Assembly (NCBI GenBank): GCA_938003885.1
Contig: CALKWT010000137.1
Coordinates: 1 to 6,829, forward strand
Direction of reading: 5' to 3'
Length of the DNA stretch: 6,829 nucleotides
From: an uncultured Balneolaceae bacterium
GTDB lineage: Bacteria; Bacteroidota; Rhodothermia; Balneolales; Balneolaceae
Shown piece by piece: positions 1 to 5,885 of the stretch (position 1 is the stretch's first letter; the number at the start of each line of letters is the position of its first letter). A program made the position numbers and the translations under genes. The notes beneath the pieces are model-generated. The model was given only the letters and a program-made list of their open reading frames with translations, did no database searches and had not been told where the DNA came from.

Positions 1-203
1 GTGTGGTCTGGGCGCCTGTTGGTGGGGAGCGGGTGGCGAAAACGGAGGAGCGCTGGGGTGCAGGAGTGGACATTAAAAATGAACTCCGGCTGTTTGGTGT
101 GGGAATCTCTCATGCAGCGGGGGTCGCTCAGCCGGCGCAAGAACTGTTCACCGATGGCGAGTACGATCTCTACTACCGTGTCCGGGCAGTAATCCCATTT
201 TAA
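1..203 (+). CDS. C-terminal end of a probable outer-membrane beta-barrel protein (5' truncated)
   Basis: The frame is open from the left edge to a TAA at 201-203, so about 66 codons of a longer protein are visible. Seen: alternating polar and hydrophobic residues in short strands (GAGVDIKNELRLFGVGIS, then DLYYRVRAVIPF) separated by Gly/Asp-rich turns, ending in phenylalanine. Known: a last amphipathic strand ending in Phe is the usual recognition signal for outer-membrane beta-barrel proteins assembled by the BAM machinery. Inferred: this is the end of a barrel, perhaps one carried at the C-terminus of a larger surface protein. The family cannot be named from so little sequence. Its relation to the genes downstream is unknown; 175 nt separate its stop from the next likely start, and no terminator is seen there. 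Confidence 0.55.
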   Translation, partial: VVWAPVGGERVAKTEERWGAGVDIKNELRLFGVGISHAAGVAQPAQELFTDGEYDLYYRVRAVIPF

Positions 204-378
204 TTTGAGCAGGGCCCTGTCATCCGGAATAAAAGTACCCGCTGATCTGAAAATCCTGGACGATTTCCTCTTCCGGAAGAAGGCAGTATATGGGATTGGA
301 ACTTGTGTGAAGGGGGAAGTGTGCCTACATTGTCAATGTGAGTATCCACCAAACGGCATTTACAAATTCTCATACAGG

Positions 379-717
379 ATGGAAGGCGGGTCGGATTTTT
401 ACCAAAAGGTGTACGATGTGGTTGCAGACATACCGTATGGGAGAGTGACTACCTATGGTGCAATTGCCCGATATTTGGGGGTGCGTTCCGGTGCACGGAT
501 GGTCGGGTACGCACTGAACAATCTCTTCAAGAATGAGACTGAAAAAGAGTACCCTGCACACCGGGTTGTAAACCGGCTTGGCCAGTTAACCGGTCGTGGA
601 TACTTTCCCGGAGACAGCATGCGGGAACGCCTGGAGCAAGAGGGGGTGGAGTTTACTGAGGATTACACCATAAATATTCAAAAGCACTTCTGGGATCCGG
701 CGGAGCGGTTAGAATAG
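379..717 (+). CDS. Alkyltransferase-like (ATL) protein, MGMT-fold, lacking the reactive cysteine
   Basis: A 112-residue protein equivalent to the C-terminal DNA-binding domain of O6-alkylguanine-DNA alkyltransferase. Seen: the IPYGRVTTYGAIA helix-turn-helix region (18-30) with Tyr26, the arginine-finger segment GARMVGYAL (38-46, Arg40), and PAHRVVNRLGQLTG (59-72), where methyltransferases have PCHRV. Ala60 therefore replaces the alkyl-accepting cysteine. Known: ATL proteins bind O6-alkylguanine, flip and bend the DNA, and pass the lesion to nucleotide excision repair instead of reversing it. The frame is open from a TTG at 205, but residues upstream of 379 do not resemble the family, and the ATG at 379 gives the normal ATL length and N-terminus (MEGGSDFYQKVYDVV). 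No good ribosome binding site precedes it. It lies 42 nt before cutC on the same strand, probably in one transcript. Confidence 0.9.
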   Translation: MEGGSDFYQKVYDVVADIPYGRVTTYGAIARYLGVRSGARMVGYALNNLFKNETEKEYPAHRVVNRLGQLTGRGYFPGDSMRERLEQEGVEFTEDYTINIQKHFWDPAERLE

Positions 718-748
718 GGACTGTTTTGATCTCAAAAGGATGCAGTTA

Positions 749-763
749 ATGATGATGTTATGA
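749..763 (+). other. Possible four-codon leader ORF (MMML) overlapping the cutC start by ATGA
   Basis: Three consecutive ATG codons from 749 are followed by TTA and TGA. The stop overlaps the cutC ATG as ATGA (760-763). A purine-rich AAAAGGA (734-740) lies at good Shine-Dalgarno distance from the ATG at 749 but about 19 nt from the cutC ATG. A ribosome could bind here, translate this mini-ORF and reinitiate on cutC. An in-frame ATG at 740 abuts the AGG and is a less likely start. The arrangement is seen directly, but its use is inference and could be chance. Confidence 0.25.
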
Positions 764-1467
764 TTCTTGAAATTCCTGTTTTTTCAGCAGATGATGCTCT
801 CGTTGCAGCTCGTCATGGCGCGGGACGCCTGGAGTTGTGCACCTCCTATCTGGAAGGAGGGCTGACCCCGGGAGGGGGGCTGTTAAGGTATCTGAAGGAT
901 CAGTTAACCCTTCCGGTTTTTGTGATGATACGACCGAGAGCGGGTGATTTCTACTACTCCGGCCATGATATCAGCGTCATGAAAGAGGAGATCCGGCTGT
1001 TGAAGGATCTCGGGGCGGACGGTTTTGTGTTCGGTATGTTGAACCGGGACCGGACAGTAGACACCGCGGCCTGCAGGGCTCTTATCAGGGCGGCTGGCAA
1101 TCTGCCATGTACGTTCCACAGGGCATTTGATCTGGTTCCAGATGTGGAGGAAGCCCTGAAACAGCTGACAGACTGCGGTTTTACACGTATTCTTACTTCA
1201 GGCCAGTCAGACAGTGTGGATGGAGGGGTGCAGACGTTGATCCGGTTAATTGAGATAGCAGGAGATGAGGTGGTCATCATGCCGGGGGGCGGACTGAGAC
1301 CAGAGCATCTGAGAGATCTTTGGAATCAGGGTGGTTTGCAGGAAATACATGCAAGCTGCAGATCAGATCGTGTGAAGAAGGTAGAGAGGGCCGGTGGCTT
1401 CACCTCTGTAGACCCCCGGCTTATCGAACGTTTCAAGCAGGAGATCGCCAGGCTTGAGCAAAAATAG
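760..1467 (+). CDS. cutC: CutC family protein (putative copper homeostasis)
   Basis: A 235-residue TIM-barrel protein of the CutC family, close to the family's usual 240-250. Seen: RLELC (23-27) followed by EGGLTPG (32-38), the strongly conserved VMIRPRAGDFYYS (55-67), GADGFVFGML (85-94), TFHRAFD (118-124), RILTSGQ (143-149) and IMPGGGL (173-179). These are the family's signature strands in order, so the assignment is secure. Known: CutC was named from copper-sensitive E. coli mutants and is cytoplasmic; its biochemical activity is unsettled, and direct copper binding is reported mainly for animal homologues. The start at 760 fits the family N-terminus (MILEIPVFSADDAL). The only purine-rich site upstream suits a mini-ORF at 749 better than this ATG. 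It probably shares a transcript with the ATL gene upstream. No intrinsic terminator follows directly. Confidence 0.93.
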   Translation: MILEIPVFSADDALVAARHGAGRLELCTSYLEGGLTPGGGLLRYLKDQLTLPVFVMIRPRAGDFYYSGHDISVMKEEIRLLKDLGADGFVFGMLNRDRTVDTAACRALIRAAGNLPCTFHRAFDLVPDVEEALKQLTDCGFTRILTSGQSDSVDGGVQTLIRLIEIAGDEVVIMPGGGLRPEHLRDLWNQGGLQEIHASCRSDRVKKVERAGGFTSVDPRLIERFKQEIARLEQK

Positions 1468-1942
1468 CAGATACCGAATGGTGTAGATCGTTGCCGGTGG
1501 GCCTCACTACGTACCTCTCCTGCACTTCTCTGTCACCCAATTATTACCAAGCCGTTCAAGCATAAGAGGATGAGGAGCGGGGGCCAGGCCGGATACGGCA
1601 AAGAGAGCTATGACTGTAGGGGATGGGACTCAAGGCGAGAGGTGTTTCTTAAAGTAGTTCCTGAATGATTATTCCTGATGGAATGATTTGTCGATGATCC
1701 GGGTTAAAATTAATCAGAAACAAAACGCTTGTCATGGAATATAATGGAGATGATAAGCCGTCTTTGAAAAGTCGGAAGCAGAACAAAGCGGTTAAACGCT
1801 CTGGAATTACTGATCTTTGGCAAATTTTTTTATAGAAAAAATGATTAATTGATTGTAATGTTCTGTAAGTTTAGGGCTTAAAATTAAAACTTTATACAAC
1901 CCATTAATCATTAAATAAACAAGGTAAATAAAACATATACCT
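1468..1942. other. Gene-free 475-bp intergenic region upstream of sodC
   Basis: No credible protein or known RNA gene is seen. It has two halves. The first, about 1485-1610, is GC-rich and can fold as a rod: TTGCCG (1491-1496) pairs with CGGCAA (1596-1601), GGCCT (1500-1504) with AGGCC (1586-1590), and CCTCTCCT (1514-1521) with AGGATGAGG (1567-1575, one bulged T). The second, about 1800-1942, is AT-rich. It has a T6-ATAG-A6 inverted repeat (1826-1841) that may bend DNA, a near-match to the Bacteroidota -7 element (TAAGTTTA, 1866-1873) and an odd palindrome TTAATCATTAA (1904-1914) close to the sodC start. The sodC promoter presumably lies here, but no -33/-7 pair with proper spacing could be fixed. 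Confidence 0.6.
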
Positions 1943-2548
1943 ATGAAAAACCTAACATATACCCTGTTTGCACTGCTCTTATTTACAGCCTGCGCTCAGG
2001 AACAGTCAGACATTCAGGAACGTGCGGATGTCACCGAAGTCGAAACGGAAACCCGGATGAACTCCGGTACAGTTCACAACGCAACTGACATAGAGATGGC
2101 TACGGCGGTCATTCATCCAACCGAAGGAAACTCTGCTGAAGGTGTCATTACATTTACACAAACAAATGAAGGAATCCGTGTGGAGGCGAATATCAGCGGT
2201 CTCTCTGCAGATGCCCTTCACGGTTTCCACATACATGAGTATGGAGATTGCAGAGCGGACGACGGTACATCTGCCGGCGGCCATTACAATCCGCAAGGTA
2301 TGGATCACGGGGCACCGACCGATTCTGAACGCCACATCGGAGATCTCGGCAACCTCTCCGCCAACTCGGATGGGGTAGCTACCCTGGACTATGTAGATCC
2401 GGTACTCAGTTTCTCAGGTGCCAATTCGATCATAGGTTACGGTGTGATCGTTCATGCAGGGGAAGATGATTTTGTAACGCAGCCTACCGGAGATGCAGGA
2501 GGTAGAATTGGCTGTGGTGTGATCGGTGTGGCCAATACTGGTTACTAA
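1943..2548 (+). CDS. sodC: Cu/Zn superoxide dismutase, lipoprotein
   Basis: A 201-residue secreted Cu/Zn superoxide dismutase that converts superoxide to oxygen and hydrogen peroxide outside the cytoplasm. Seen: a short signal sequence with a lipobox ending LFTAC (lipidated Cys17), a polar linker to about residue 48, then the SOD domain. By comparison with the family, the copper ligands are His96, His98, His114 and His171, and the zinc ligands are His114 (bridging), His122, His131 and Asp134. Cys103 and Cys191 should form the disulfide, and Arg188 in GGRIGCGVI is the substrate-guiding arginine. All are present, so the enzyme should be active. Inferred: membrane-anchored on the periplasmic side or at the outer membrane. 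The ATG at 1943 gives a normal lipoprotein N-terminus (MKNLTYTLF). No well-placed Shine-Dalgarno is seen. It is a single-gene unit closed by a strong terminator. Confidence 0.95.
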   Translation: MKNLTYTLFALLLFTACAQEQSDIQERADVTEVETETRMNSGTVHNATDIEMATAVIHPTEGNSAEGVITFTQTNEGIRVEANISGLSADALHGFHIHEYGDCRADDGTSAGGHYNPQGMDHGAPTDSERHIGDLGNLSANSDGVATLDYVDPVLSFSGANSIIGYGVIVHAGEDDFVTQPTGDAGGRIGCGVIGVANTGY

Positions 2549-2580
2549 GAGACCCTAATTTTTACCAAATCAAGAGAAAG

Positions 2581-2610
2581 ACCCGGGCTGGAAACAGTCC
2601 GGGTTTTTTT
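2581..2610 (+). terminator. Rho-independent terminator of sodC
   Basis: A ten-base-pair stem, ACCCGGGCTG (2581-2590) with CAGTCCGGGT (2595-2604) and one G-U pair, closes a GAAA tetraloop and runs into a T tract (2604-2610). It begins 32 nt after the sodC stop. Read on the minus strand it is followed only by CTTTCTCTTG, so it would be a weak terminator for glyS, whose stop is 141 nt away on that side. Confidence 0.93.
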
Positions 2611-2681
2611 ATAGGCATCAGTTGGATGAAGATTTAGCGGCCTGCACAGGATGGAATTGCAACGGACACCAGGCTTGTCAG

Positions 2682-2703
2682 AGGCGGACGCAAGGATCCG
2701 CTT
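2682..2703 (-). other. Short hairpin behind glyS
   Basis: A seven-base-pair stem (2682-2688 with 2697-2703, one G-U) closes an eight-base loop about 50 nt past the glyS stop. It lacks a T tract on either strand, so it is not a standard terminator. It might protect the 3' end of the glyS mRNA or be chance. Nothing else is seen between 2611 and 2750. Confidence 0.25.
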
Positions 2704-2750
2704 CTGCACCTGGTTTGCGCTACCGTTGACCTTTGAAGGGAAAACTTTGT

Positions 2751-4217
2751 CTACGAAGGAGTCCAGTTTTTCAAGTGATCCCGTATATAGTCAGAGACCC
2801 TGTCTGCAGCGATCCGTTCCTGACTCATGTCATCCCGGCTACGGACGGTCACTGTATCCGGCCCGTCAGACTCAACTCCATCAAAATCTACCGTCACACA
2901 GAAGGGTGTACCCGCCTCATCCTGTCTCCGATAGCGTCTGCCGATGGATCCCGCTTCATCGTACTGAACGGAGTACTCTTCTCTGAGGTCTGCCATTATT
3001 TTATGTGCCAGCTCCTGCAGCGGCGCTTTCTTGATCAGTGGAAACACCCCCGCCTTGACCGGTGCCAGCTTTGGATTCATCTTGAGAACGGTTCGTTTTT
3101 CACCCTCTATCTCTTCTTCACGATAGGCATCACAGAGTACCATCATGATGGTGCGGTCGAGGCCCACAGATGTTTCGACCACATAAGGGATGTATCTCTT
3201 CTGGTTCTTCTGGTCATAATATTCCAGTTTCTTACCGGAAAACTCCTGATGCTGCCTCAGATCAAAATCTGTGCGGTTATGAACACCTTCCACCTCTTGC
3301 CAGCCGATAGGGAATTTGTACTGTACGTCAGCGGCTGCCCTGGCATAGTGGGCCAGCTTATCTTCCGGATGGGGGGCAATCCGAAGATACTCCTCCCGGA
3401 TTCCGATCGATTTATGCCACTCCAGTCGATTTTGCAGCCATTTTTCATACTCCTCTTCATCTGTTCCAGGCTCTACGAAATATTGCATCTCCATCTGTTC
3501 GAACTCCCTCATTCGAAATACGAACTGCCTCGCTACCACCTCATTTCTAAACGCTTTCCCCGTTTGAGCGATCCCGAAAGGAATCTGTACCCTAGCGGTA
3601 TCCAGAACATTCTTATAGTTCACAAAAATTCCCTGGGCTGTTTCCGGGCGGAGATAGATTCCATCCTCAGAATCGGTGGCTGTATGGCCGTAAAATGTTT
3701 TAAACATCAGATTAAACTGGCGAACTTCCGTCCAGTCAAACGCCCCTGAATCGGGAGAGCGGATCTCCTCTTCCATGATAATATCGTAGAGGTCCTCACA
3801 GAGGCCCTTTCGGGTTCCTGAAGTATCCAGTTTTTGCTGAAGTTCATCCGCTCTGTCTTGATCTCCCTTCTGCCGGAGTTTCAGAATATGCTGTTCAATC
3901 AACATATCTGCCCGGTATCTCTTTTTGGACTGTTTGTCGTCAATCATGGGGTCATTAAACCCCTCCACATGGCCGCTCGCCTCCCACACTTTGGGATGCA
4001 TGAAGATAGCAGCATCCACACCCACAATATTGTCGTTATGGCGGGTCATGGTATTCCACCACTCCTGGCGGATGTTTCGTTTCAGCTCCGTCCCCAGGGG
4101 TCCGTAATCGTAAACGGCAGACAGGCCGCCATAAATTTCTGAAGACTGAAAGATAAACCCTCTGGCCTTCGAAAGGGATACAATTTTTTCTAGACTGTCG
4201 ATATGGGTGATGGACAT
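2751..4217 (-). CDS. glyS: Glycyl-tRNA synthetase, dimeric (alpha2) type
   Basis: A complete 488-residue class II aminoacyl-tRNA synthetase that attaches glycine to tRNA-Gly in the cytoplasm. Seen: the N-terminal glycine-enzyme signature (SSEIYGGLSAVYDYGPLG, 25-42), VWEASGHVEGFNDPM (77-91), LRPETAQGIFVNY (189-201), motif 2 (FRNEVVARQFVFRMREFEQ, 223-241), WQEVEGVHNRTDFDL (306-320), motif 3 around VETSVGLDRT (347-356), then the anticodon-binding domain from about residue 382 (LAPVKAGVFPL). Between about 108 and 160 lies a charged insertion typical of the family. The length is usual for this single-chain form, as opposed to the alpha2beta2 GlyQ/GlyS enzyme. The ATG at 4217 (MSITHIDSLEKIVSL) is the natural family start; no Shine-Dalgarno precedes it. 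It is divergent from asd across 138 bp, which should hold both promoters. The large open frames opposite it are shadows. Confidence 0.97.
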   Translation of the reverse strand: MSITHIDSLEKIVSLSKARGFIFQSSEIYGGLSAVYDYGPLGTELKRNIRQEWWNTMTRHNDNIVGVDAAIFMHPKVWEASGHVEGFNDPMIDDKQSKKRYRADMLIEQHILKLRQKGDQDRADELQQKLDTSGTRKGLCEDLYDIIMEEEIRSPDSGAFDWTEVRQFNLMFKTFYGHTATDSEDGIYLRPETAQGIFVNYKNVLDTARVQIPFGIAQTGKAFRNEVVARQFVFRMREFEQMEMQYFVEPGTDEEEYEKWLQNRLEWHKSIGIREEYLRIAPHPEDKLAHYARAAADVQYKFPIGWQEVEGVHNRTDFDLRQHQEFSGKKLEYYDQKNQKRYIPYVVETSVGLDRTIMMVLCDAYREEEIEGEKRTVLKMNPKLAPVKAGVFPLIKKAPLQELAHKIMADLREEYSVQYDEAGSIGRRYRRQDEAGTPFCVTVDFDGVESDGPDTVTVRSRDDMSQERIAADRVSDYIRDHLKNWTPS

Positions 4218-4316
4218 CGCGATCTTGTAGTTAAAAATATTTGAATTTCAGTTTGAACGAAGCGTGGAAGATAGCAAAAATCTTACTTTCATGAATCGAT
4301 TGTCTAAATGATTTGT

Positions 4317-4324
4317 TATTTTTG
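4317..4324 (+). promoter_or_regulatory. Promoter -7 element of asd (TATTTTTG)
   Basis: TATTTTTG fits the Bacteroidota primary sigma factor -7 consensus TAnnTTTG and lies 31 nt before the asd ATG, so transcription would start about 25 nt upstream of the gene. No clear TTTG sits at the expected -33 distance; a TTG at 4300-4302 is too close. The same octamer occurs at 5705-5712. On the other strand the one-mismatch GATTTTTG (4275-4282) could be the glyS counterpart, about 50 nt before its start. Confidence 0.4.
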
Positions 4325-4355
4325 GGGATTAACAAAAATCTGAACGAAAGTTTAC

Positions 4356-5423
4356 ATGGCAGTGAAATCACAATTTAATGTTGGAATTTTAGGCGCTACG
4401 GGCGCAGTTGGTCAAAAGTTTATTCGTTTACTCGAAAGCCACCCCTGGTTCAATGTGACAGCATTGGGTGCTTCGGAGCGTTCTGCGGGTAAGAAATATA
4501 AAGATGCCGCCAACTGGATTGAACCTGTCATGCGGCCTGAAAAGGTGTCGGATATTGAAGTGAGGGAGTGCCGCGCTTCTGAATTTACAGATGTTGATTT
4601 CGTTTTTTCCGGTCTCGATTCCTCTATTGCAACAGAAGTTGAAAAAGATTTTGCATCCTCCGGTATCCCGGTGATCAGCAACGTGAAAAACTATCGAACG
4701 GACCCTTCCGTCCCGCTTCTGGTGGCTGAAGTCAATCCGGATCACATCGACTTGATCTCTTCTCAAACGTTCTCTGAAGATGGGAAAGGGTGGATTGTGA
4801 CCAATCCCAACTGTGTGGCCATTCCCTTGACCATGAGCTTAAAGCCTCTGTATGATCAGTTTGGAATTGAGTCTGTGATCGTTACCTCTTTACAGGCGAT
4901 TTCAGGGGCAGGTTATCCCGGCGTACCCAGTCTGGATATCCTGGGGAATGTTGTTCCTTTTATCGGAGATGAAGAGCCAAAGATCCGTCAGGAACCCCTT
5001 AAGCTGCTGGGAAGTCTGACAGAAAACGGAATAGAACATGCCCGTATTCCCATTACGGCTACCGCGACCCGGGTGCCGGTGATTAACGGGCACCTTCTCT
5101 CAGTGAATGTGAAACTGAAAGAGAGGCCATCCGATATTCATCAGGTGATTGACGTGATGAAAAGTTGGAAGAGCCCAATCCGGGATCTGAATCTGCCTTC
5201 CGCTCCCGATTTCCCGCTTCAGGTTTTTGAGGATGAGAGATATCCGCAGCCACGGCTCCATGCAGATAATGAAAATGGAATGCAGACTGCGGTTGGACGG
5301 ATCCGGCAGGCAGAAGTCAATGATATTAACTTCATCGCCATGGCGCACAACACCATCCGTGGTGCAGCGGGCGGCGCTATCCTGAATGCTGAGCTGCTGG
5401 TGAAGAAGGGTTATATCAAATAA
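4356..5423 (+). CDS. asd: Aspartate-semialdehyde dehydrogenase (archaeal/fungal-like subfamily)
   Basis: A complete 355-residue enzyme that reduces L-aspartyl-4-phosphate to aspartate 4-semialdehyde with NADPH. This is the branch-point step toward lysine and diaminopimelate (cell wall), threonine and methionine. Seen: the dinucleotide-binding loop GILGATGAVGQ (10-20), the catalytic cysteine in TNPNCVAIPLT (Cys153), LQAISGAGYPGVPSLDILGN (179-198), which marks the subfamily found in archaea, fungi and some bacteria, the substrate-binding TATRVPVINGHLL (236-248) with Arg239 and catalytic His246, and a C-terminal RGAAGGAILNAELL segment. Nothing is missing. The ATG at 4356 is preceded by only a weak GAAAG (4346-4350). 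The gene stands alone: glyS diverges from it and no partner of the aspartate pathway follows. A 5-bp hairpin just past the stop lacks a T tract, so where its transcript ends is unclear. Confidence 0.96.
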   Translation: MAVKSQFNVGILGATGAVGQKFIRLLESHPWFNVTALGASERSAGKKYKDAANWIEPVMRPEKVSDIEVRECRASEFTDVDFVFSGLDSSIATEVEKDFASSGIPVISNVKNYRTDPSVPLLVAEVNPDHIDLISSQTFSEDGKGWIVTNPNCVAIPLTMSLKPLYDQFGIESVIVTSLQAISGAGYPGVPSLDILGNVVPFIGDEEPKIRQEPLKLLGSLTENGIEHARIPITATATRVPVINGHLLSVNVKLKERPSDIHQVIDVMKSWKSPIRDLNLPSAPDFPLQVFEDERYPQPRLHADNENGMQTAVGRIRQAEVNDINFIAMAHNTIRGAAGGAILNAELLVKKGYIK

Positions 5424-5452
5424 CCATTTTCGTTTACGAAAGATCTTGAAAA

Positions 5453-5616
5453 GTGTGCGGCCTCCGGTGAATCGTCTCTTCAACCATCGGGGTATACGAG
5501 GCGAAAGATCCCTGTAATTGGGCAACAAGCCCCTCGTGGGGATCACTGAGCCGCACGTAACCCGGGAGCAGGGCAGGAGAGAGGTCTGTCCCTTTTCGGT
5601 TACCCCAGTACGCACA
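5453..5616. other. GC-rich structured segment, candidate noncoding RNA or palindromic repeat
   Basis: Five helices fit together without conflict. P1: GTGCGGC (5455-5461) with GCCGCAC (5550-5556). P2: CTCCGGTG (5462-5469) with CATCGGGG (5485-5492), two G-U pairs. P3: GATCCC (5507-5512) with GGGATC (5538-5543), enclosing GGGC (5520-5523) with GCCC (5529-5532). P4: GGGCAG (5571-5576) with CTGTCCC (5586-5592, one bulge). P5: GTAACC (5557-5562) with GGTTAC (5598-5603). P1 abuts both P2 and P5. ACGAG (5496-5500) could pair with CTCGT (5533-5537) as a pseudoknot, and TGTGCG (5454-5459) with CGCACA (5611-5616) as an alternative to P1. The sequence is much richer in GC than the AT-rich stretch that follows. 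No known RNA class was recognised and the strand is undecided. Confidence 0.4.
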
Positions 5617-5704
5617 AAAGATGGGGGAAATTTTAAAATAATTTATAGATAGCTCGTTTGGGGCGTGAAAAGTATAAAATAATCAATAGCTTATTTAATT
5701 GTGA

Positions 5705-5712
5705 TATTTTTG
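5705..5712 (+). promoter_or_regulatory. Promoter-like -7 element (TATTTTTG) before the hairpin series
   Basis: An exact match to TAnnTTTG, identical to the octamer before asd, in an AT-rich stretch (5631-5712) of the kind expected for a promoter. No TTTG is found at the expected -33 distance. If used, transcription would start near 5719 and meet the terminator at 5794-5831. Confidence 0.33.
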
Positions 5713-5718
5713 TAAGGA

Positions 5719-5831
5719 GTCTCGGATTGTGGTTTCCTTTATGCAGAGAACACAAATGATGGAAAGTGATTGAGCACACTTTCCAATCAGTACACCGGGA
5801 GTTGTATTGAACATGCAACTTCCGGTTTTTT
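5719..5831 (+). ncRNA. Candidate small RNA or terminated leader (about 110 nt)
   Basis: Inferred from a -7-like octamer at 5705-5712 and an intrinsic terminator ending at 5831. Between them a strong hairpin forms: GGAAAGTG (5761-5768) with CACTTTCC (5777-5784), loop of eight, extendable by GAT/ATC with one bulged A. Upstream TTTCC (5733-5737) and GATTG (5725-5729) could compete for GGAAA (5761-5765) and CAATC (5784-5788), so two folds are possible. It could be a free small RNA, the 3' part of a long asd transcript, or an attenuator leader for the secreted-protein gene that starts 55 nt after the terminator. The sequence does not decide between these. Confidence 0.3.
5794..5831 (+). terminator. 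Rho-independent terminator upstream of the secreted-protein gene
   Basis: A fourteen-base-pair stem with two G-U pairs (5794-5807 with 5813-5826), loop TGAAC, runs into a tract of six T (5826-5831). It is preceded by the 8-bp hairpin at 5761-5784 and directly followed by another stem-loop, TAGATACC with GGTATTTA (5831-5850, loop TGGG). It is the only convincing terminator after asd, 370 nt past its stop. Confidence 0.85.
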
Positions 5832-5885
5832 AGATACCTGGGGGTATTTAAAATGGGCTAAAGGGGAACTTTATACTACGTTGAC

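Noticed and set aside
210..280. Palindromes CAGGGCCCTG (210-219) and TCTTCCGGAAGA (269-280)
   Set aside because: They have no loop and no T tract, so they are not terminators. Short perfect palindromes of this size can arise by chance, and no operator context is evident.
205..378. N-terminal extension of the ATL gene from TTG 205
   Set aside because: The extra 58 residues do not match the ATL family, and the domain starts naturally at ATG 379. A full MGMT N-terminal domain is not present.
1570..1668. 32-codon ORF starting at ATG 1570 (MRSGGQAGYGKESYD)
   Set aside because: It has no spaced ribosome binding site and no recognisable features, and it overlaps the rod-like fold. Indistinguishable from chance.
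79..2067. 11-base word ATGAACTCCGG at 79-89 and 2057-2067
   Set aside because: Both copies lie within coding sequence in different contexts with no flanking similarity. Probably coincidence.
2733..3749. 338-codon open frame on the plus strand opposite glyS
   Set aside because: It lies almost wholly antisense to a fully conserved synthetase, and its translation shows no domain or plausible composition.
5427..5442. TTTTCG-TTTA-CGAAAG stem-loop right after asd as its terminator
   Set aside because: The stem is short and AT-rich and no T tract follows.
5100..5615. 171-codon open frame on the minus strand from the structured segment into asd
   Set aside because: Most of it is antisense to conserved asd codons, and the first part coincides with the palindromic segment. 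No family resemblance was seen.
5453..5616. Group II intron fragment, tmRNA, RNase P RNA or SRP RNA
   Set aside because: Individual words resemble group II ends (GTGCG), but no domain V hairpin is found, and the hallmarks of the other RNAs are missing.
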